In this document: positions 10,282 through 19,706 of the stretch, in pieces | How the letters are laid out: every line of letters starts with the position of its first letter | How positions within the stretch are numbered: the stretch's first letter is position 1 | Translations under genes and position numbers: made by a program | Notes under the pieces: generated by a model | Database searches by the model: none | Told to the model about the DNA's origin: nothing | The model's input: the letters and a program-made list of their open reading frames with translations, nothing else | IMG/VR virus record: IMGVR_UViG_3300042673_001351 | Location: 1-64,000 of that record | From: a virus | Strand: one strand, 5' to 3' | Length of the DNA: 64,000 bases

Positions 10282-10310
10282 ATTATACGGAACAAGTTGA
10301 CTAAAAGCAA
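10282..10310 (-). promoter_or_regulatory. Promoter for tail tube gene
   Basis: Minus strand: TTGCTT (10310-10305), 17-nt spacer, TATAAT (10287-10282). It abuts the stop of the tail-terminator gene and lies about 75 nt before the tube ATG, leaving a 5' leader of roughly 70 nt. Confidence 0.6.
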
Positions 10311-10311
10311 C

Positions 10312-10824
10312 CTATAGGAATCTTCCTGCCTGGTCTGTTATTCTAGAGTATTTAACCTCTAATGTTATATCTGCTGAAAGGAACCCCTGTAGCTCTTGAG
10401 AAGGTGCCGTTGGGGATATATCTGCTATAAATATACTATGGAATTTAAATTTATCATTTATATCATCTGATTTATTTATGTCTCCAGCAGAGTCGTCCAT
10501 ACGTCTAAATAGGTCGGTTATTAGATTTCGAATTTCTGATATTTCAGAAACATCTGTGGAGTAGACAGTAAATAGTATTTGCTCACAGCATATTAGCCAA
10601 TTTTCTTCATACGATAATCCAACCTTGTCATATACAATATGCTTTTTCCCGCTTAAAAATTGATTCATTTCTGGGGACTGTTGAACTGGAATAATAGGGA
10701 TTATGACGTCTCCAAGAGAATCGCTATAATACTCTTCTGGATCAAAGACATTATACGAGCATAGGTTTTCCCATAAATACTTTCTAATTTCAAACATGGC
10801 GTCTAATTTATAATTGGCTGTCAT
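10312..10824 (-). CDS. Tail terminator-like protein
   Basis: 170 aa, overlapping the upstream gene by 4 nt. It is an alpha/beta protein with an N-terminal helix, a CEQILFTVYSTD strand region near residue 75 and a C-terminal DITLEVKYSRITD strand, consistent with the gpU/TrP1 tail-terminator fold. Location between connector genes and the tube gene supports this. Similarity was judged from layout rather than a signature. Confidence 0.6.
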   Translation of the reverse strand: MTANYKLDAMFEIRKYLWENLCSYNVFDPEEYYSDSLGDVIIPIIPVQQSPEMNQFLSGKKHIVYDKVGLSYEENWLICCEQILFTVYSTDVSEISEIRNLITDLFRRMDDSAGDINKSDDINDKFKFHSIFIADISPTAPSQELQGFLSADITLEVKYSRITDQAGRFL

Positions 10825-11609
10825 ATCATTGCACCCCCAAATGATTGTTCTACTGCTGAGTCCGCCATAGATCTAATTGAGTTTGGAGAGAATGAATATT
10901 GAACTCTTTTAATTGGAGCAGGTATTCTTAATGCCTTGGAAATTTCTGAATTAAATATCTGTTGAAATCCAGATTTTCTAATAGCGTTATTTACTAAATT
11001 ACCACTAAAGAATCTTGAATAATATAATGTAAATTGATTTTTAACACTAGGTCCTCCTGGCCTTTTAACGGTCACTGAGGCCCCTATTGGCATAAAGACT
11101 GTTCTACCATTAGATTCAAATACTAGCCTCTCAGAATGGCGTGGAGCAATTATTAGGGGCATGCCTGCTTCCATCACGGACGCTTTATTAACAAAAACAT
11201 GCTTTCTATTATTTTCTGGAGATGGGACAAATGATTTAGATGGCTGTAACTCATAATTTACCTTAAATGAAATACCATCGCCATCAATTGTTTTTAATTT
11301 AAACAATCTAGCGCTTTTATTTCCAGTCCTTTGCCACTCATAGACATGGTGTAATGATTTTGGCTTTGATCTAGCTTGAGCATCTATATGTTCTCCAAAA
11401 TCTTTATTTATCTGAGTAAAGATTATTTTCTTAAATGCATTTTTAAATCTTTTGCTGTTACTAAATTTAGCTATAACATTAGCTTCATAATATAAAGCCG
11501 CTGATATTTGCGCTACATTACTGTCTCTGATTAAGGAGTCTTTAGGTTGACCGTGCATTAACCGCTCTAGTCCAGAAGCAGCCTGCAATAACATTACGTT
11601 AGATTCCAA
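10821..11609 (-). CDS. Head-tail joining / tail completion protein
   Basis: 262 aa, overlapping both neighbours (11599-11609 and 10821-10824). The middle contains beta-rich segments and a basic stretch (KRPGGPSVKNQF); the C-terminus is SVEQSFGGAMI-like. It occupies the position of HK97 gp10-type minor tail or joining proteins, though it is longer than the typical 120-150 aa. No catalytic motif seen. Function is from synteny only. Confidence 0.5.
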   Translation of the reverse strand: MESNVMLLQAASGLERLMHGQPKDSLIRDSNVAQISAALYYEANVIAKFSNSKRFKNAFKKIIFTQINKDFGEHIDAQARSKPKSLHHVYEWQRTGNKSARLFKLKTIDGDGISFKVNYELQPSKSFVPSPENNRKHVFVNKASVMEAGMPLIIAPRHSERLVFESNGRTVFMPIGASVTVKRPGGPSVKNQFTLYYSRFFSGNLVNNAIRKSGFQQIFNSEISKALRIPAPIKRVQYSFSPNSIRSMADSAVEQSFGGAMI

Positions 11610-12027
11610 TTTGCTGGTTCTCCGATCTTTTTAGTACGGCACTCCAAGCAAGTACATCTCCAAATGGATCTGTCATTGGGGTTACTCCGACTACTTCAAA
11701 TACGGTTGGGGTATCATTTGGATAATCTAATTCTGTCCAAATATTCTCGCCATTGCCTGTTCTAATATTTGTGATTTTTTCTCTAATGGATAGCTTTGAG
11801 TTTGTTCTAACTTCTATAACTTGAACGTTTTCGTATTTAGTTCCAAGAACTTGCCTGTCACCACTTCGTGCTGTGGCTGTGTTACTAATAACGCCTTTTG
11901 CATAACAAGAAACTGTTTTTATATAGCTCCACTCTTTTTTGATTGCCCCAGTAGATACGTCTTGAGAGTCCGATTGCTTGTAGACATCCATAAGCATAGA
12001 AAACGAAGCATCTACTACTCGAAACAT
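11599..12027 (-). CDS. Head-tail stopper-like connector
   Basis: 142 aa, its ATG touching the last base of the upstream connector gene. It begins MFRVVDASFSMLMDVYKQ and looks like a small beta-barrel head-closure (stopper) protein. It lies in the expected order: adaptor (12027-13007), stopper, joining protein, terminator. Family assignment is from position and size. Confidence 0.55.
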   Translation of the reverse strand: MFRVVDASFSMLMDVYKQSDSQDVSTGAIKKEWSYIKTVSCYAKGVISNTATARSGDRQVLGTKYENVQVIEVRTNSKLSIREKITNIRTGNGENIWTELDYPNDTPTVFEVVGVTPMTDPFGDVLAWSAVLKRSENQQIGI

Positions 12028-13007
12028 CAGATTACCATTAATTGAGTTAATACATATGGAAGAAGTATTTGGTCTACGTATACATTTCCTGTTCCACGAT
12101 ATGCCTCTGCATTGTACTCAAACTTCCAATCAAATGACTGAACATTGTTTACGTATTTTGCTCTCCAAATAGAGTCTTTAGAAAAATAATCTTTTATTAA
12201 TTCTATACATGCTATTTTAATATCATCTGGTACAGTGTCCCATCCATATCTTCCTTGCACACGATATCTGGAGTCTTTAATAAAGACTCCGTAACCATAA
12301 TCGTTGATGGATGGAGGAACCATTCCGTTTGCTGTGTAGACTGTATTGTCCAGCATTTCTGCTCTGTTAATTCTTATTCCAAAACCAGATTCTGTTACTT
12401 GAGTTGAATAATTCCAATTATTTATTTCATTAATAGTATCTACTAGTAAGATATCATTTGAATATAGTTTATGTAATGTGTTTAATTTAAAAGGTAGTGG
12501 GAGGATGTCTGAGCCCGAACCATAGGCAATTTGAACATCATCGTATAGACAAAACTTTTGGCCCGTATAGTTTTCTATTACTTTTCGTGCAAACTTTTCT
12601 GCCATTACTAGTTCGTGATATGATTTATATCCTGGGTCAGATGAATCTGATGCAAATCCCATATCTTGAATATGGTTAAAATCAACGTAAGGAGTTACAA
12701 CAAAAACGTCTTCAGTTTTAACAACAGATGTTCCGCTAACTGCATACTCCCACTTAAGTCTTAAAGTTCTGTTTCTGTCTGTATATGCATAAGGAACGTT
12801 AACTATATATGTTCCTGGATTGTTTTCATCGAGGGTTGATGTAATGGTTGTCAAAAGCGTGGTCGAAGCAATCGCAGGACTTACTGCTGGATCATTTGTT
12901 ACGTCATAAATTTTGACAATTGGTGCAGAGGTTGCGTCTGAAACATCTCCGTTCCAGAACACTCTATGTGTTACTGGAGATTGTGAACCTACTAATACTT
13001 CTGCCAT
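12027..13007 (-). CDS. Head-tail adaptor with N-terminal beta domain
   Basis: 326 aa. Residues 1-110 form an Ig-like beta domain (ending TEDVFVVTPYVDF). Residues about 125-326 contain a helical adaptor-like portion (YHELVMAEKFARKVIENYTGQKF; later TVPDDIKIACIELIKDYFSKDSIW), the pattern of gp6/HK97-type head-tail connectors. The added N-terminal domain makes it longer than the usual 100-200 aa adaptor. It follows the small SAP-like gene. Confidence 0.6.
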   Translation of the reverse strand: MAEVLVGSQSPVTHRVFWNGDVSDATSAPIVKIYDVTNDPAVSPAIASTTLLTTITSTLDENNPGTYIVNVPYAYTDRNRTLRLKWEYAVSGTSVVKTEDVFVVTPYVDFNHIQDMGFASDSSDPGYKSYHELVMAEKFARKVIENYTGQKFCLYDDVQIAYGSGSDILPLPFKLNTLHKLYSNDILLVDTINEINNWNYSTQVTESGFGIRINRAEMLDNTVYTANGMVPPSINDYGYGVFIKDSRYRVQGRYGWDTVPDDIKIACIELIKDYFSKDSIWRAKYVNNVQSFDWKFEYNAEAYRGTGNVYVDQILLPYVLTQLMVI

Positions 13008-13021
13008 GTTAAAGGTTTAAA

Positions 13022-13417
13022 TTAGTTGTAGAAGTCTTGTGCTTCCTTTGGTGTGGCTAATCTAAAACCTTCCTCCTTATCAAAAATTTCTTGAGCTGCC
13101 TCTTCTGACATTGCTGCAAAAGGATGATCTCTTGTAAACGTGTATCCCATTGTATCGTACCTATGGTTAGATCTATCCATTCTTACAAGAACTTCGTCTT
13201 TATTTTGTTTTTTCTTTACATCAAATCTTGGTAAAACTTCAATCTCTTCTTTTGCATCATCTACATCTTTAAGTGTTTTTGAGTATACCGCCCAAGTTAC
13301 ACCTTCTTCTGATAGTCCCGCAATTATGTCTGTTTTGCTTTTTAAGTTTTCTAAGTCTACTCCGAAGTCTTCGGCAACCTTTTTAAGTTCAGCTAATTTT
13401 AATGTCTCAAATGACAT
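13022..13417 (-). CDS. Small head-module protein with SAP/HeH-like N-terminus
   Basis: 131 aa. The first 35 residues (LAELKKVAEDFGVDLENL...) resemble the helix-extended-helix fold of SAP/HeH/LEM-like segments often found at the ends of phage head-region proteins. The rest is charged with a conserved-looking FTRDHPFAAMSEEAAQEI motif. Own promoter (extended -10 at 13444-13452) and AAGGAG Shine-Dalgarno. Between capsid and connector genes it may be a head-associated or assembly factor; function unknown. Confidence 0.6.
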   Translation of the reverse strand: MSFETLKLAELKKVAEDFGVDLENLKSKTDIIAGLSEEGVTWAVYSKTLKDVDDAKEEIEVLPRFDVKKKQNKDEVLVRMDRSNHRYDTMGYTFTRDHPFAAMSEEAAQEIFDKEEGFRLATPKEAQDFYN

Positions 13418-13443
13418 ATATTCTCCTTAGTTTAGGTTATTTA

Positions 13444-13452
13444 ATTATAGCA
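13444..13452 (-). promoter_or_regulatory. Extended -10 promoter (TGC-TATAAT)
   Basis: Minus strand TGCTATAAT, with no good -35, directly after the capsid terminator and about 27 nt before the ATG at 13417. Confidence 0.55.
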
Positions 13453-13467
13453 TTACTAAATTAAAAT

Positions 13468-13497
13468 GAGAAGCCCCCAAAATTAATTGGGGGCCTC
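13468..13497 (-). terminator. Intrinsic terminator after major capsid gene
   Basis: Minus strand stem GCCCCC/GGGGGC extended by flanking pairs, loop rich in A/T, followed by TTCTCATTTTAATTT. It lies 20 nt after the capsid stop and is the same design as the tail-tube terminator. Confidence 0.8.
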
Positions 13498-13516
13498 TAT
13501 TTGGATTAATTCCTAA

Positions 13517-14575
13517 TTAGGAAGCAATCTTAACGTTCTTTACTACTACCCAAGCATCTGCTTGCTCAATTTGAACACCAACACGAGTATACATTGTGTA
13601 CTCGATTGAGTCCTTCTTTGGCCAGAAGAATCGGTATACAGTTACATCACGCTTGATACCAATAACTACGTTATTTGGGAATGTCAAGTGGACGTCACCG
13701 TGTGATCCTGTTGCTCCTGAGTATGAGCCAGTTTGTGTCTCGCTTAATAGCGGAACTTCAACAATTGGAATACCAAATGCGAAAGGTGCTACGTATCCTG
13801 CTGGACCGCCTAGTGGCTGTACGCCTCCACGGATAACGCTTGAAGCGATATCTTGTGGGTTAGCTGATCCATCTGCACCAAGTAATGATGCTGAGTATAA
13901 GTAATCTTGAATCAAGTTTGAACCTGACAAGAAGCGAAGGTCTGTACGACGTTGCTTGTACTTACGTGGAAGTGCTTTTAATGCGCTATTAAATGTAGCA
14001 CGACTAATTGCGGCTCCACCTGCATCTACTACGTGACCGTTTGCTTTTGCAAGCTTAACTGTTCCGTCAAATGCTTTGTAAAGTTGATCAGATGATAGAG
14101 CTGTGTTTCCGTTAAGAACCAAGTCTTCAATATCGTTACCAGCCTGTGTTGCCATCAGACGTGCAATATGATCTTCTAGATCTGCACCTTCAATGTTGTC
14201 TTCTAAAGACTCAGTTGAAAGTTCCCAATCTAGACGTAACTTCTTTGTTGTCAAAGAAATTTTTGAGAATGTCACAGCAGAGTTACCACTGTTTGCGTCA
14301 TCTCCTTCAGTCGCAAGTTTCATAAGCTTTTCGCCTACTCCCATGCGATCAATTTCAGTTGTATCAGATTTCATTCTAACGGTACGTGCGACTTTACCAA
14401 TTACGGTTGCATCGAACATGTAGTCTAGAAATCGAGCTGATTGTTCTGGATTAAGTAATCCACCATTGCCATTTTCTGACCCTGTGTGAATTCCATCTCC
14501 TCCAGTTGTTGAGGCGAATGTGCCTGTGGCTGTTGTGCCAGTTGCAATTGCCTTTTCTAATAATTCATTGCTCAT
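13517..14575 (-). CDS. Major capsid protein
   Basis: 352 aa, directly after the protease gene and before a strong terminator. Features typical of HK97-fold capsids: N-terminal GLLNPEQSARFLDYMFDATV, a long helical mid-region with DLRFLSGSNLIQDYLYS, and a C-terminal VGVQIEQADAWVVVKNVKI segment. Codon use is more GC-rich than surrounding genes, in line with high expression. A long helix stretch (residues 100-150) fits the spine helix. No cleavage site was defined. Confidence 0.9.
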   Translation of the reverse strand: MSNELLEKAIATGTTATGTFASTTGGDGIHTGSENGNGGLLNPEQSARFLDYMFDATVIGKVARTVRMKSDTTEIDRMGVGEKLMKLATEGDDANSGNSAVTFSKISLTTKKLRLDWELSTESLEDNIEGADLEDHIARLMATQAGNDIEDLVLNGNTALSSDQLYKAFDGTVKLAKANGHVVDAGGAAISRATFNSALKALPRKYKQRRTDLRFLSGSNLIQDYLYSASLLGADGSANPQDIASSVIRGGVQPLGGPAGYVAPFAFGIPIVEVPLLSETQTGSYSGATGSHGDVHLTFPNNVVIGIKRDVTVYRFFWPKKDSIEYTMYTRVGVQIEQADAWVVVKNVKIAS

Positions 14576-14593
14576 ATTTATTTCACCTACCCT

Positions 14594-15904
14594 TTATTTA
14601 AATAGTTCGTTTACGGAACCGAGGAAAGAACCGTTCCATTTTGATTTTTGTATTGCTACTTCCTGAGACCCGCCAAGGTCTGAGGACTTCTTAATTGCAG
14701 TCTCTGATTCTACTGCGTCGACACGCTTTTCTACATTATCAATCGTGCTCTTGATGTTCTCAACTGTTTTGCTGAGTTCTGTGTGTTTATCTGCCAACTC
14801 TGAGATTTGAGTCTCAACGCTCTTGCTGAAAGCTTCAACTGTTTCTTTAATAGTTGTTACCTGTGCAGCATTAGCTTCTGAAGCTTTGCTTAGAGTATCT
14901 GAGAAAAAGCCTTTTAAATCACCTAACATTTTTGCAAAATCAGGTTCATCAACAACGACCTCTGAGACGTCTGCTGCTTTTTCAACGGTTTCGGCAGAAG
15001 TATCTGCTACTACGTCTTCTGTAACAGCTTTTTCAACTACTGCATCTTGTGCAGGTGCTGAAACTTCTACTGGAGCAGTTTCTTCAACTGCTACTGTTTC
15101 TGTGTTTTCTGACACTTCATTACCTCCTTGTGCGTTTGCCTGTTTTGCTATTGTTTGTGTTTCAGGCAACGTTAATCTTGACTTCTTAAATGAAGCAAGA
15201 ATCTTTTCTATTTCTTTAGCTTTGTTTACATCGTTACTTTCTACCCAGCCAATTAAACTTGCTGGCTTACCAGTTATTGGAGAATTAAATTCTTTTTCTT
15301 TTGACATAAAAACAGAATCGCTTTCTTCACAATAAAAAATATTTTCTGTTGAAACTTCTGTTGCAATTCCTTTAAAAATTAATTGACCATTCATTTTGGA
15401 AATTGAGATAATGTTACATAGTTCATTTGCTGGAGAATCTACGACTGATAGCTCTAGTAAAGAATAGTTTTTAATAAAACGAACTGATTGACCTGTAGAT
15501 TTATTAACCTCGTTATCAGACTCAATAATTTTTCCACCAATTGAAAATCCTGAAAGAGTACCGTCTAAAACCTTTTCCCATGTATCTTGTGCACCTTTAG
15601 AAATGTATGCATCTACATAAACTCCGTTATAAAATTCTCCGCTTTTTGCATCAAAGTATGTTTCTGGCTTAAATGAAACCATTTTACCAACTGCGTTTGA
15701 CCCGTGCATTTCTCTAATGTTTCCACGGAAACCTTCAAATGCTTTTAGACTTGCTTCTGCGGTTACAACGTCATTTGTTTGATCTAGGTTGTCTAGTGTG
15801 GCAAAACCAGATACAGTTCTCTTTTCACGGTTTACTTTTGTGAATGGAACTGATAGGCTGATATTATCGCCATTGCTGGACCAATAAGATTTTTCAATAT
15901 TCAT
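14594..15904 (-). CDS. Prohead protease (XkdF-like) with C-terminal coiled-coil extension
   Basis: 436 aa. Residues 15-170 match the XkdF-type phage serine protease: KRTVSGFATLDNLDQTNDVV, the His in GNIREMHGSNAVGKM, and the Ser region DGTLSGFSIGGKI, then LLELSVVDSPANELC. After about residue 260 the protein is acidic low-complexity and then a long coiled coil (residues 325-400), which may act as the scaffold, since no separate scaffold gene is present. It lies between portal and capsid. Confidence 0.88.
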   Translation of the reverse strand: MNIEKSYWSSNGDNISLSVPFTKVNREKRTVSGFATLDNLDQTNDVVTAEASLKAFEGFRGNIREMHGSNAVGKMVSFKPETYFDAKSGEFYNGVYVDAYISKGAQDTWEKVLDGTLSGFSIGGKIIESDNEVNKSTGQSVRFIKNYSLLELSVVDSPANELCNIISISKMNGQLIFKGIATEVSTENIFYCEESDSVFMSKEKEFNSPITGKPASLIGWVESNDVNKAKEIEKILASFKKSRLTLPETQTIAKQANAQGGNEVSENTETVAVEETAPVEVSAPAQDAVVEKAVTEDVVADTSAETVEKAADVSEVVVDEPDFAKMLGDLKGFFSDTLSKASEANAAQVTTIKETVEAFSKSVETQISELADKHTELSKTVENIKSTIDNVEKRVDAVESETAIKKSSDLGGSQEVAIQKSKWNGSFLGSVNELFK

Positions 15905-15958
15905 ATGCTCAATTTTATCTTTGTATATTTAAAAAGGCAAATAATGGTTGCCTAATAA

Positions 15959-17542
15959 TTAAGCTGTGACTCTACCCTCACCTTTTGGATTTCTGGCTTC
16001 CCCAGAACTATCTGGTGAATTGGCCGATCTTTCCTGAGTTCTATTTCTGGTATTTAATGCCTGAGCCTTGATTTCGGCTGCTTGTGCCTGCAAATCAACA
16101 ACCTCATCTCCACCGTCCATAGGTATCATACCCTTTCTAATTCTAACTTCATTAGGGGTAATTACCTGCATTCTTAAATATCTTTCATCAATTTTAGACT
16201 GAGTGTCCTCGTCTGTCAGAGTTAATTCATTAAATTTAAGCATTAATGCATCTGTTTTTTCAGAAATAATTCTATTTATTTTCTTTTCTAAAATATCTTG
16301 AGCTGGTCTACATACTTGCTCTTTAAACATTTTATCTGCATCTCTTGCTGATGCCAGGCTAACTCCTTCTGGAACTCCAATTTTATTTACTGGAACTCTG
16401 TGTGCTAAAAGAATTTCATCTCTATTTGCTTTTCTATATATATTAAATGAGGACTCTTGTGGGTTTGCCTCAATAGGCTCCATTTTAAATTCAACTTTAG
16501 AATCAGATGTATCCGCTGGAAGGGGGACATAAAGTGATCTGTGATTCTTTCCTTTTAGCCCAACCTGGAAAAACTCTAATAGTTTACGTTCAGATTCTGG
16601 TGAAAGCTTGGCGCCTTTTACTGTGATAATATAACGTGGTACCGCCTTATTTTCAAAGTAATCTAAATTGTATTTTCCAGAAAATTCATTTCCAGCCATT
16701 GCAGTTTGTGCGGCAATAATATCTGGTATTCCATAATAGTTGTTCATCGGTGTATATTTCTTTAAATGAATAACTTCGTTTGGACGATCTTCTCCTCCAG
16801 AAATTGGATTAGGGGTTTCTTGATCTGCGAAGTTTCTAAAGTAAACTGCCTTGCCGTAAAGAAGTTGTATGAAACCATCACGAAGTCTGCGTACACGCAT
16901 TGTTTTGGATGGGATATGTCCTACGTACCCAATGTTGCCAGATACAGTTCTTCCAATTTCAATATACCCATTACCAGTAGCCTCTAAATCTGTGTAAGCT
17001 TTTACCAATGTCTCTGTAAAGGTTTCTTCTTCGTTTGTTTCTTCTAGCCAAGAATCTAGGTCTTGACGAAGCTTATTCAATTTGCGACGAGCACGTTCTA
17101 ATTGTTTTTTGTCAGTAATATTATCTAAAGCATCGTTAGCTTTTTTTGTTTCTACAAAAGAGTATCCAAGGCCAACAATGTTAGCAACCTTTGCATTAAT
17201 TGCTGAGTAGTTGTATGGGGATATCTCATAAATTTTTGAAAGATATTCAAGATTATAGACTGGTTGGACAAGGTCAAACATTGCGTATCCAGTAACTGCT
17301 TGTTGTAGTAGATTCTGTTGTGTTCCAGTTCCTTCTTGTCCTGTAAAACGCTTTTGAAACTCTCTAGATATTTTCCTACGGAATGTTGGGCTTAGTCCAT
17401 TAACTTTCTTTAACTCTTCGCCTTCAATGCTAAATGGATCATCACTTAATACAACTTCTTTATTGTTAAACTTTATCCAGTCTGCAGAGTTTGATATGTC
17501 AATAGTTTCTGAGACGCTAGGGTCTTCGTTTATGAACTCCAT
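15959..17542 (-). CDS. Portal protein
   Basis: 527 aa. PBSX/HK97-type portal features are visible: PVYNLEYLSKIYEISPYNYSAI near residue 95, the strand-rich YIEIGRTVSGNIGYVGHIPS, HLKKYTPMNNYYGIPDIIAA near 245, and RANRDEILLAHRVPVNKIGVPEG near 385. The Ser/Gly-rich C-terminus is probably disordered. Its ATG abuts the stop of the 111-aa gene. It forms the dodecameric DNA gate of the capsid. No terminase gene is found upstream, so packaging genes must lie elsewhere in the genome. Confidence 0.93.
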   Translation of the reverse strand: MEFINEDPSVSETIDISNSADWIKFNNKEVVLSDDPFSIEGEELKKVNGLSPTFRRKISREFQKRFTGQEGTGTQQNLLQQAVTGYAMFDLVQPVYNLEYLSKIYEISPYNYSAINAKVANIVGLGYSFVETKKANDALDNITDKKQLERARRKLNKLRQDLDSWLEETNEEETFTETLVKAYTDLEATGNGYIEIGRTVSGNIGYVGHIPSKTMRVRRLRDGFIQLLYGKAVYFRNFADQETPNPISGGEDRPNEVIHLKKYTPMNNYYGIPDIIAAQTAMAGNEFSGKYNLDYFENKAVPRYIITVKGAKLSPESERKLLEFFQVGLKGKNHRSLYVPLPADTSDSKVEFKMEPIEANPQESSFNIYRKANRDEILLAHRVPVNKIGVPEGVSLASARDADKMFKEQVCRPAQDILEKKINRIISEKTDALMLKFNELTLTDEDTQSKIDERYLRMQVITPNEVRIRKGMIPMDGGDEVVDLQAQAAEIKAQALNTRNRTQERSANSPDSSGEARNPKGEGRVTA

Positions 17543-17878
17543 TTATTGTTTGCCTCCACTTTTTAATGAATCCTTGTAAACACCTATGTCAAGAGGATCT
17601 GGTGTTAGTCCCCATTCTAGTCTTTGTTTTTGATGCTGAAACTCTTCGTCGTCAACTTTACGTCTACCTGATAAAAATTTAGGCCGTCCTTCGTGTATTC
17701 CATATGATCTTACTTCTCTCGCCAACAAATCCATCTTTGATCGGTTACCTTTTTTAGCTGTTATTGATAAAAAGTTTCCATCGTCATCGCCAATCCATCT
17801 TCCGTCTGGCATTTCCCACACATAAATTCCTAGTGTAGTTTCCTCTACTACTTTTTGATTAATTCTTTTAATGTCCAT
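17543..17878 (-). CDS. Conserved-looking protein before portal, function unknown
   Basis: 111 aa, starting at the ATG 2-4 nt downstream of a predicted transcription start, so probably leaderless. It contains IYVWEMPDGRWIGDDDGN and a basic segment (RPKFLSGRRKV). First gene of the head operon and directly adjacent to the portal gene. It may be a packaging or head accessory protein; nothing in the sequence identifies it. Confidence 0.65.
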   Translation of the reverse strand: MDIKRINQKVVEETTLGIYVWEMPDGRWIGDDDGNFLSITAKKGNRSKMDLLAREVRSYGIHEGRPKFLSGRRKVDDEEFQHQKQRLEWGLTPDPLDIGVYKDSLKSGGKQ

Positions 17879-17887
17879 TAGGTGTTA

Positions 17888-17916
17888 ATTTTACCATTCT
17901 TTCTAATTAATGTCCA
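17888..17916 (-). promoter_or_regulatory. Head operon promoter
   Basis: Minus strand: -35 TGGACA (17916-17911), exactly 17 nt, -10 TAAAAT (17893-17888) preceded by TGG. The -10 is only 9 nt before the ATG at 17878. The -35 lies in a GTCCAC...GTGGAC inverted repeat that could be an operator. Confidence 0.65.
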
Positions 17917-17941
17917 CATTTTGTCGCCATGGTGGACAACT

Positions 17942-19681
17942 TTATGAATTTTGAATAACAATCCAGTCATTATTATATATTTCAGGAGGTCTTTCTGTCA
18001 TTGACATGGCAGATGCGGTAGAGGTATATACCGATCTTCCAGTATATAAATTGTAATGAGTTATTGCCTTGTTTTGATCTACAGCATCCCTGTATAGGGT
18101 TATATGCTGATATGAGCTCTTTTTAGACCCAGTGCTCTTATAATTAAAGATCAGATCTCCAGAAATGGGTGATTGAAAAACAATTACAATATGATTTAAG
18201 TATCCTGAATTTAATACATTAGATATATTTGATTGTGTCGTTTTATCTTCACCATTTACGTATATTTTAGATATATTAGTTTTTGATATAGACCCGCTAT
18301 CCGCCCAGCTAAATTCCGTACCAGTAGATGATATTAATAAACTTTTGAGTATGCTGCTTGGAGTATAGAAAAACTCAATGCTATTTGTATCATATGGAAG
18401 ATCTACCTTAAACCCTGAATTATTTGGGACCAATACTCCATTTAATTTATTCATTGATAATATTGGATAGGCCTCTTTGCCAAGGCTATAATCTAGGTTA
18501 TCTATTTTATAAACATAAGACGCTCCATTTTTAGAATAAGCTATTTGCTCAGAGTAAAAATTTACTGATAATGAATAAAGTTTTGGAATATATCTAGAGG
18601 AGTCTGTTGAAGAAACTACTATTTTTAAATGAAAAAATCTTTGTTGGTTAAAATCTGAATACTTGTACTGAGGTATTGAATATCCGTTTTCGCATTGTTC
18701 ATAAGACACTCCGTCTAGACTTGTATAAACAGAAATTCCAGAGCTACCGTCCCATTGAATTTTTGAAGAATCCATTGATATACCAGAAGGCATAGATATA
18801 ATATCTTTTAAAATAACTTCTTTTGTTTCTAATAAATCTGTCTTAGATAATTGAATATATTCTTCTGACCTACCTAGCGTAAGATCCTCTGTTAAAAAAT
18901 ATTGCCAAGATTTATCTTTTGGATAATTATAGGTAAATGATGTTCTCATTCCATTGTCATAAATATTAAAAATTTCTCCATTGTCTGGATACGCAATCTG
19001 TATTGGTAAAGTATTTTGATTACTTAGGTAATGATCTTTAATTTGTTTTTCTGATAAAGAGTATCTATACACTGCTGGATTATCTATTAAAAACTCGTCT
19101 GCGCTATTTTGTGTAGGCCCAGACTTTAGTAAGACCTGTGTATTTTCAAAGGGAACGCCAGTTATTGTTTTGCTAATAGCCAAGTTGCCGTCTAAATATA
19201 TTGATGCTGAATTTACTGAATATTTGCATACAACATAAATAGACTTATTAGTTTCTGGAACTGTGTACTCTAAAGTTTCGGTGCCAATAACAAATATAAT
19301 ATTGTTGTTTTGCCAAGCAATTCCAAGATCATTAGACAAATCGATAAAAATTGGAGTAAGGTTTGTAGAAGATATTTTTGGTAAAATCCAACACTCTATA
19401 GTAAATTCGTTGTCCGCTGTGTCTAGCGTTCCAAATCCGCCTCCTGCTGCCTGTGCGTAATAATCATTAATGATTTCAAACTCTATATTTGATAAGGAGG
19501 TAATTTTTGCTGAGTACTGGCCTCCAGAAACCATTGGCATTATTTTAGTTTGGCTTGGAAGGCTTCCTGTATAAACTCCATTATTACCGCATCCAGAAAT
19601 GTCTATTGCTGTGGTAGTGGAATCATCTAGCTCCCAGAATCCAATTGGATGGTCTTTTAGTATTTTATAAGAGTATGACAT
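17942..19681 (-). CDS. LamG-like (concanavalin fold) tail protein
   Basis: 579 aa. Residues about 10-225 have the LamG/pentraxin layout: PIGFWELDDSTT, a GCGNNGVYTG motif, FTIECWILPK, and IYLDGNLAISKTITG. The remainder is beta-rich, Ser/Tyr/Asn-rich with no recognised domain. It is probably a receptor- or glycan-binding minor tail protein. It lies at the downstream end of the modification cassette (26 nt after the SDR gene) and before the head operon promoter, an unusual place for a tail protein. Confidence 0.75.
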   Translation of the reverse strand: MSYSYKILKDHPIGFWELDDSTTTAIDISGCGNNGVYTGSLPSQTKIMPMVSGGQYSAKITSLSNIEFEIINDYYAQAAGGGFGTLDTADNEFTIECWILPKISSTNLTPIFIDLSNDLGIAWQNNNIIFVIGTETLEYTVPETNKSIYVVCKYSVNSASIYLDGNLAISKTITGVPFENTQVLLKSGPTQNSADEFLIDNPAVYRYSLSEKQIKDHYLSNQNTLPIQIAYPDNGEIFNIYDNGMRTSFTYNYPKDKSWQYFLTEDLTLGRSEEYIQLSKTDLLETKEVILKDIISMPSGISMDSSKIQWDGSSGISVYTSLDGVSYEQCENGYSIPQYKYSDFNQQRFFHLKIVVSSTDSSRYIPKLYSLSVNFYSEQIAYSKNGASYVYKIDNLDYSLGKEAYPILSMNKLNGVLVPNNSGFKVDLPYDTNSIEFFYTPSSILKSLLISSTGTEFSWADSGSISKTNISKIYVNGEDKTTQSNISNVLNSGYLNHIVIVFQSPISGDLIFNYKSTGSKKSSYQHITLYRDAVDQNKAITHYNLYTGRSVYTSTASAMSMTERPPEIYNNDWIVIQNS

Positions 19682-19706
19682 TTAAAAATTATACCATTGA
19701 TGTGGT

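Noticed and set aside
14823-15335. 170-codon plus-strand frame opposite the protease/scaffold gene
   Set aside because: Antisense to the low-complexity acidic linker; low-complexity Ser/Thr/Val with no start signal.
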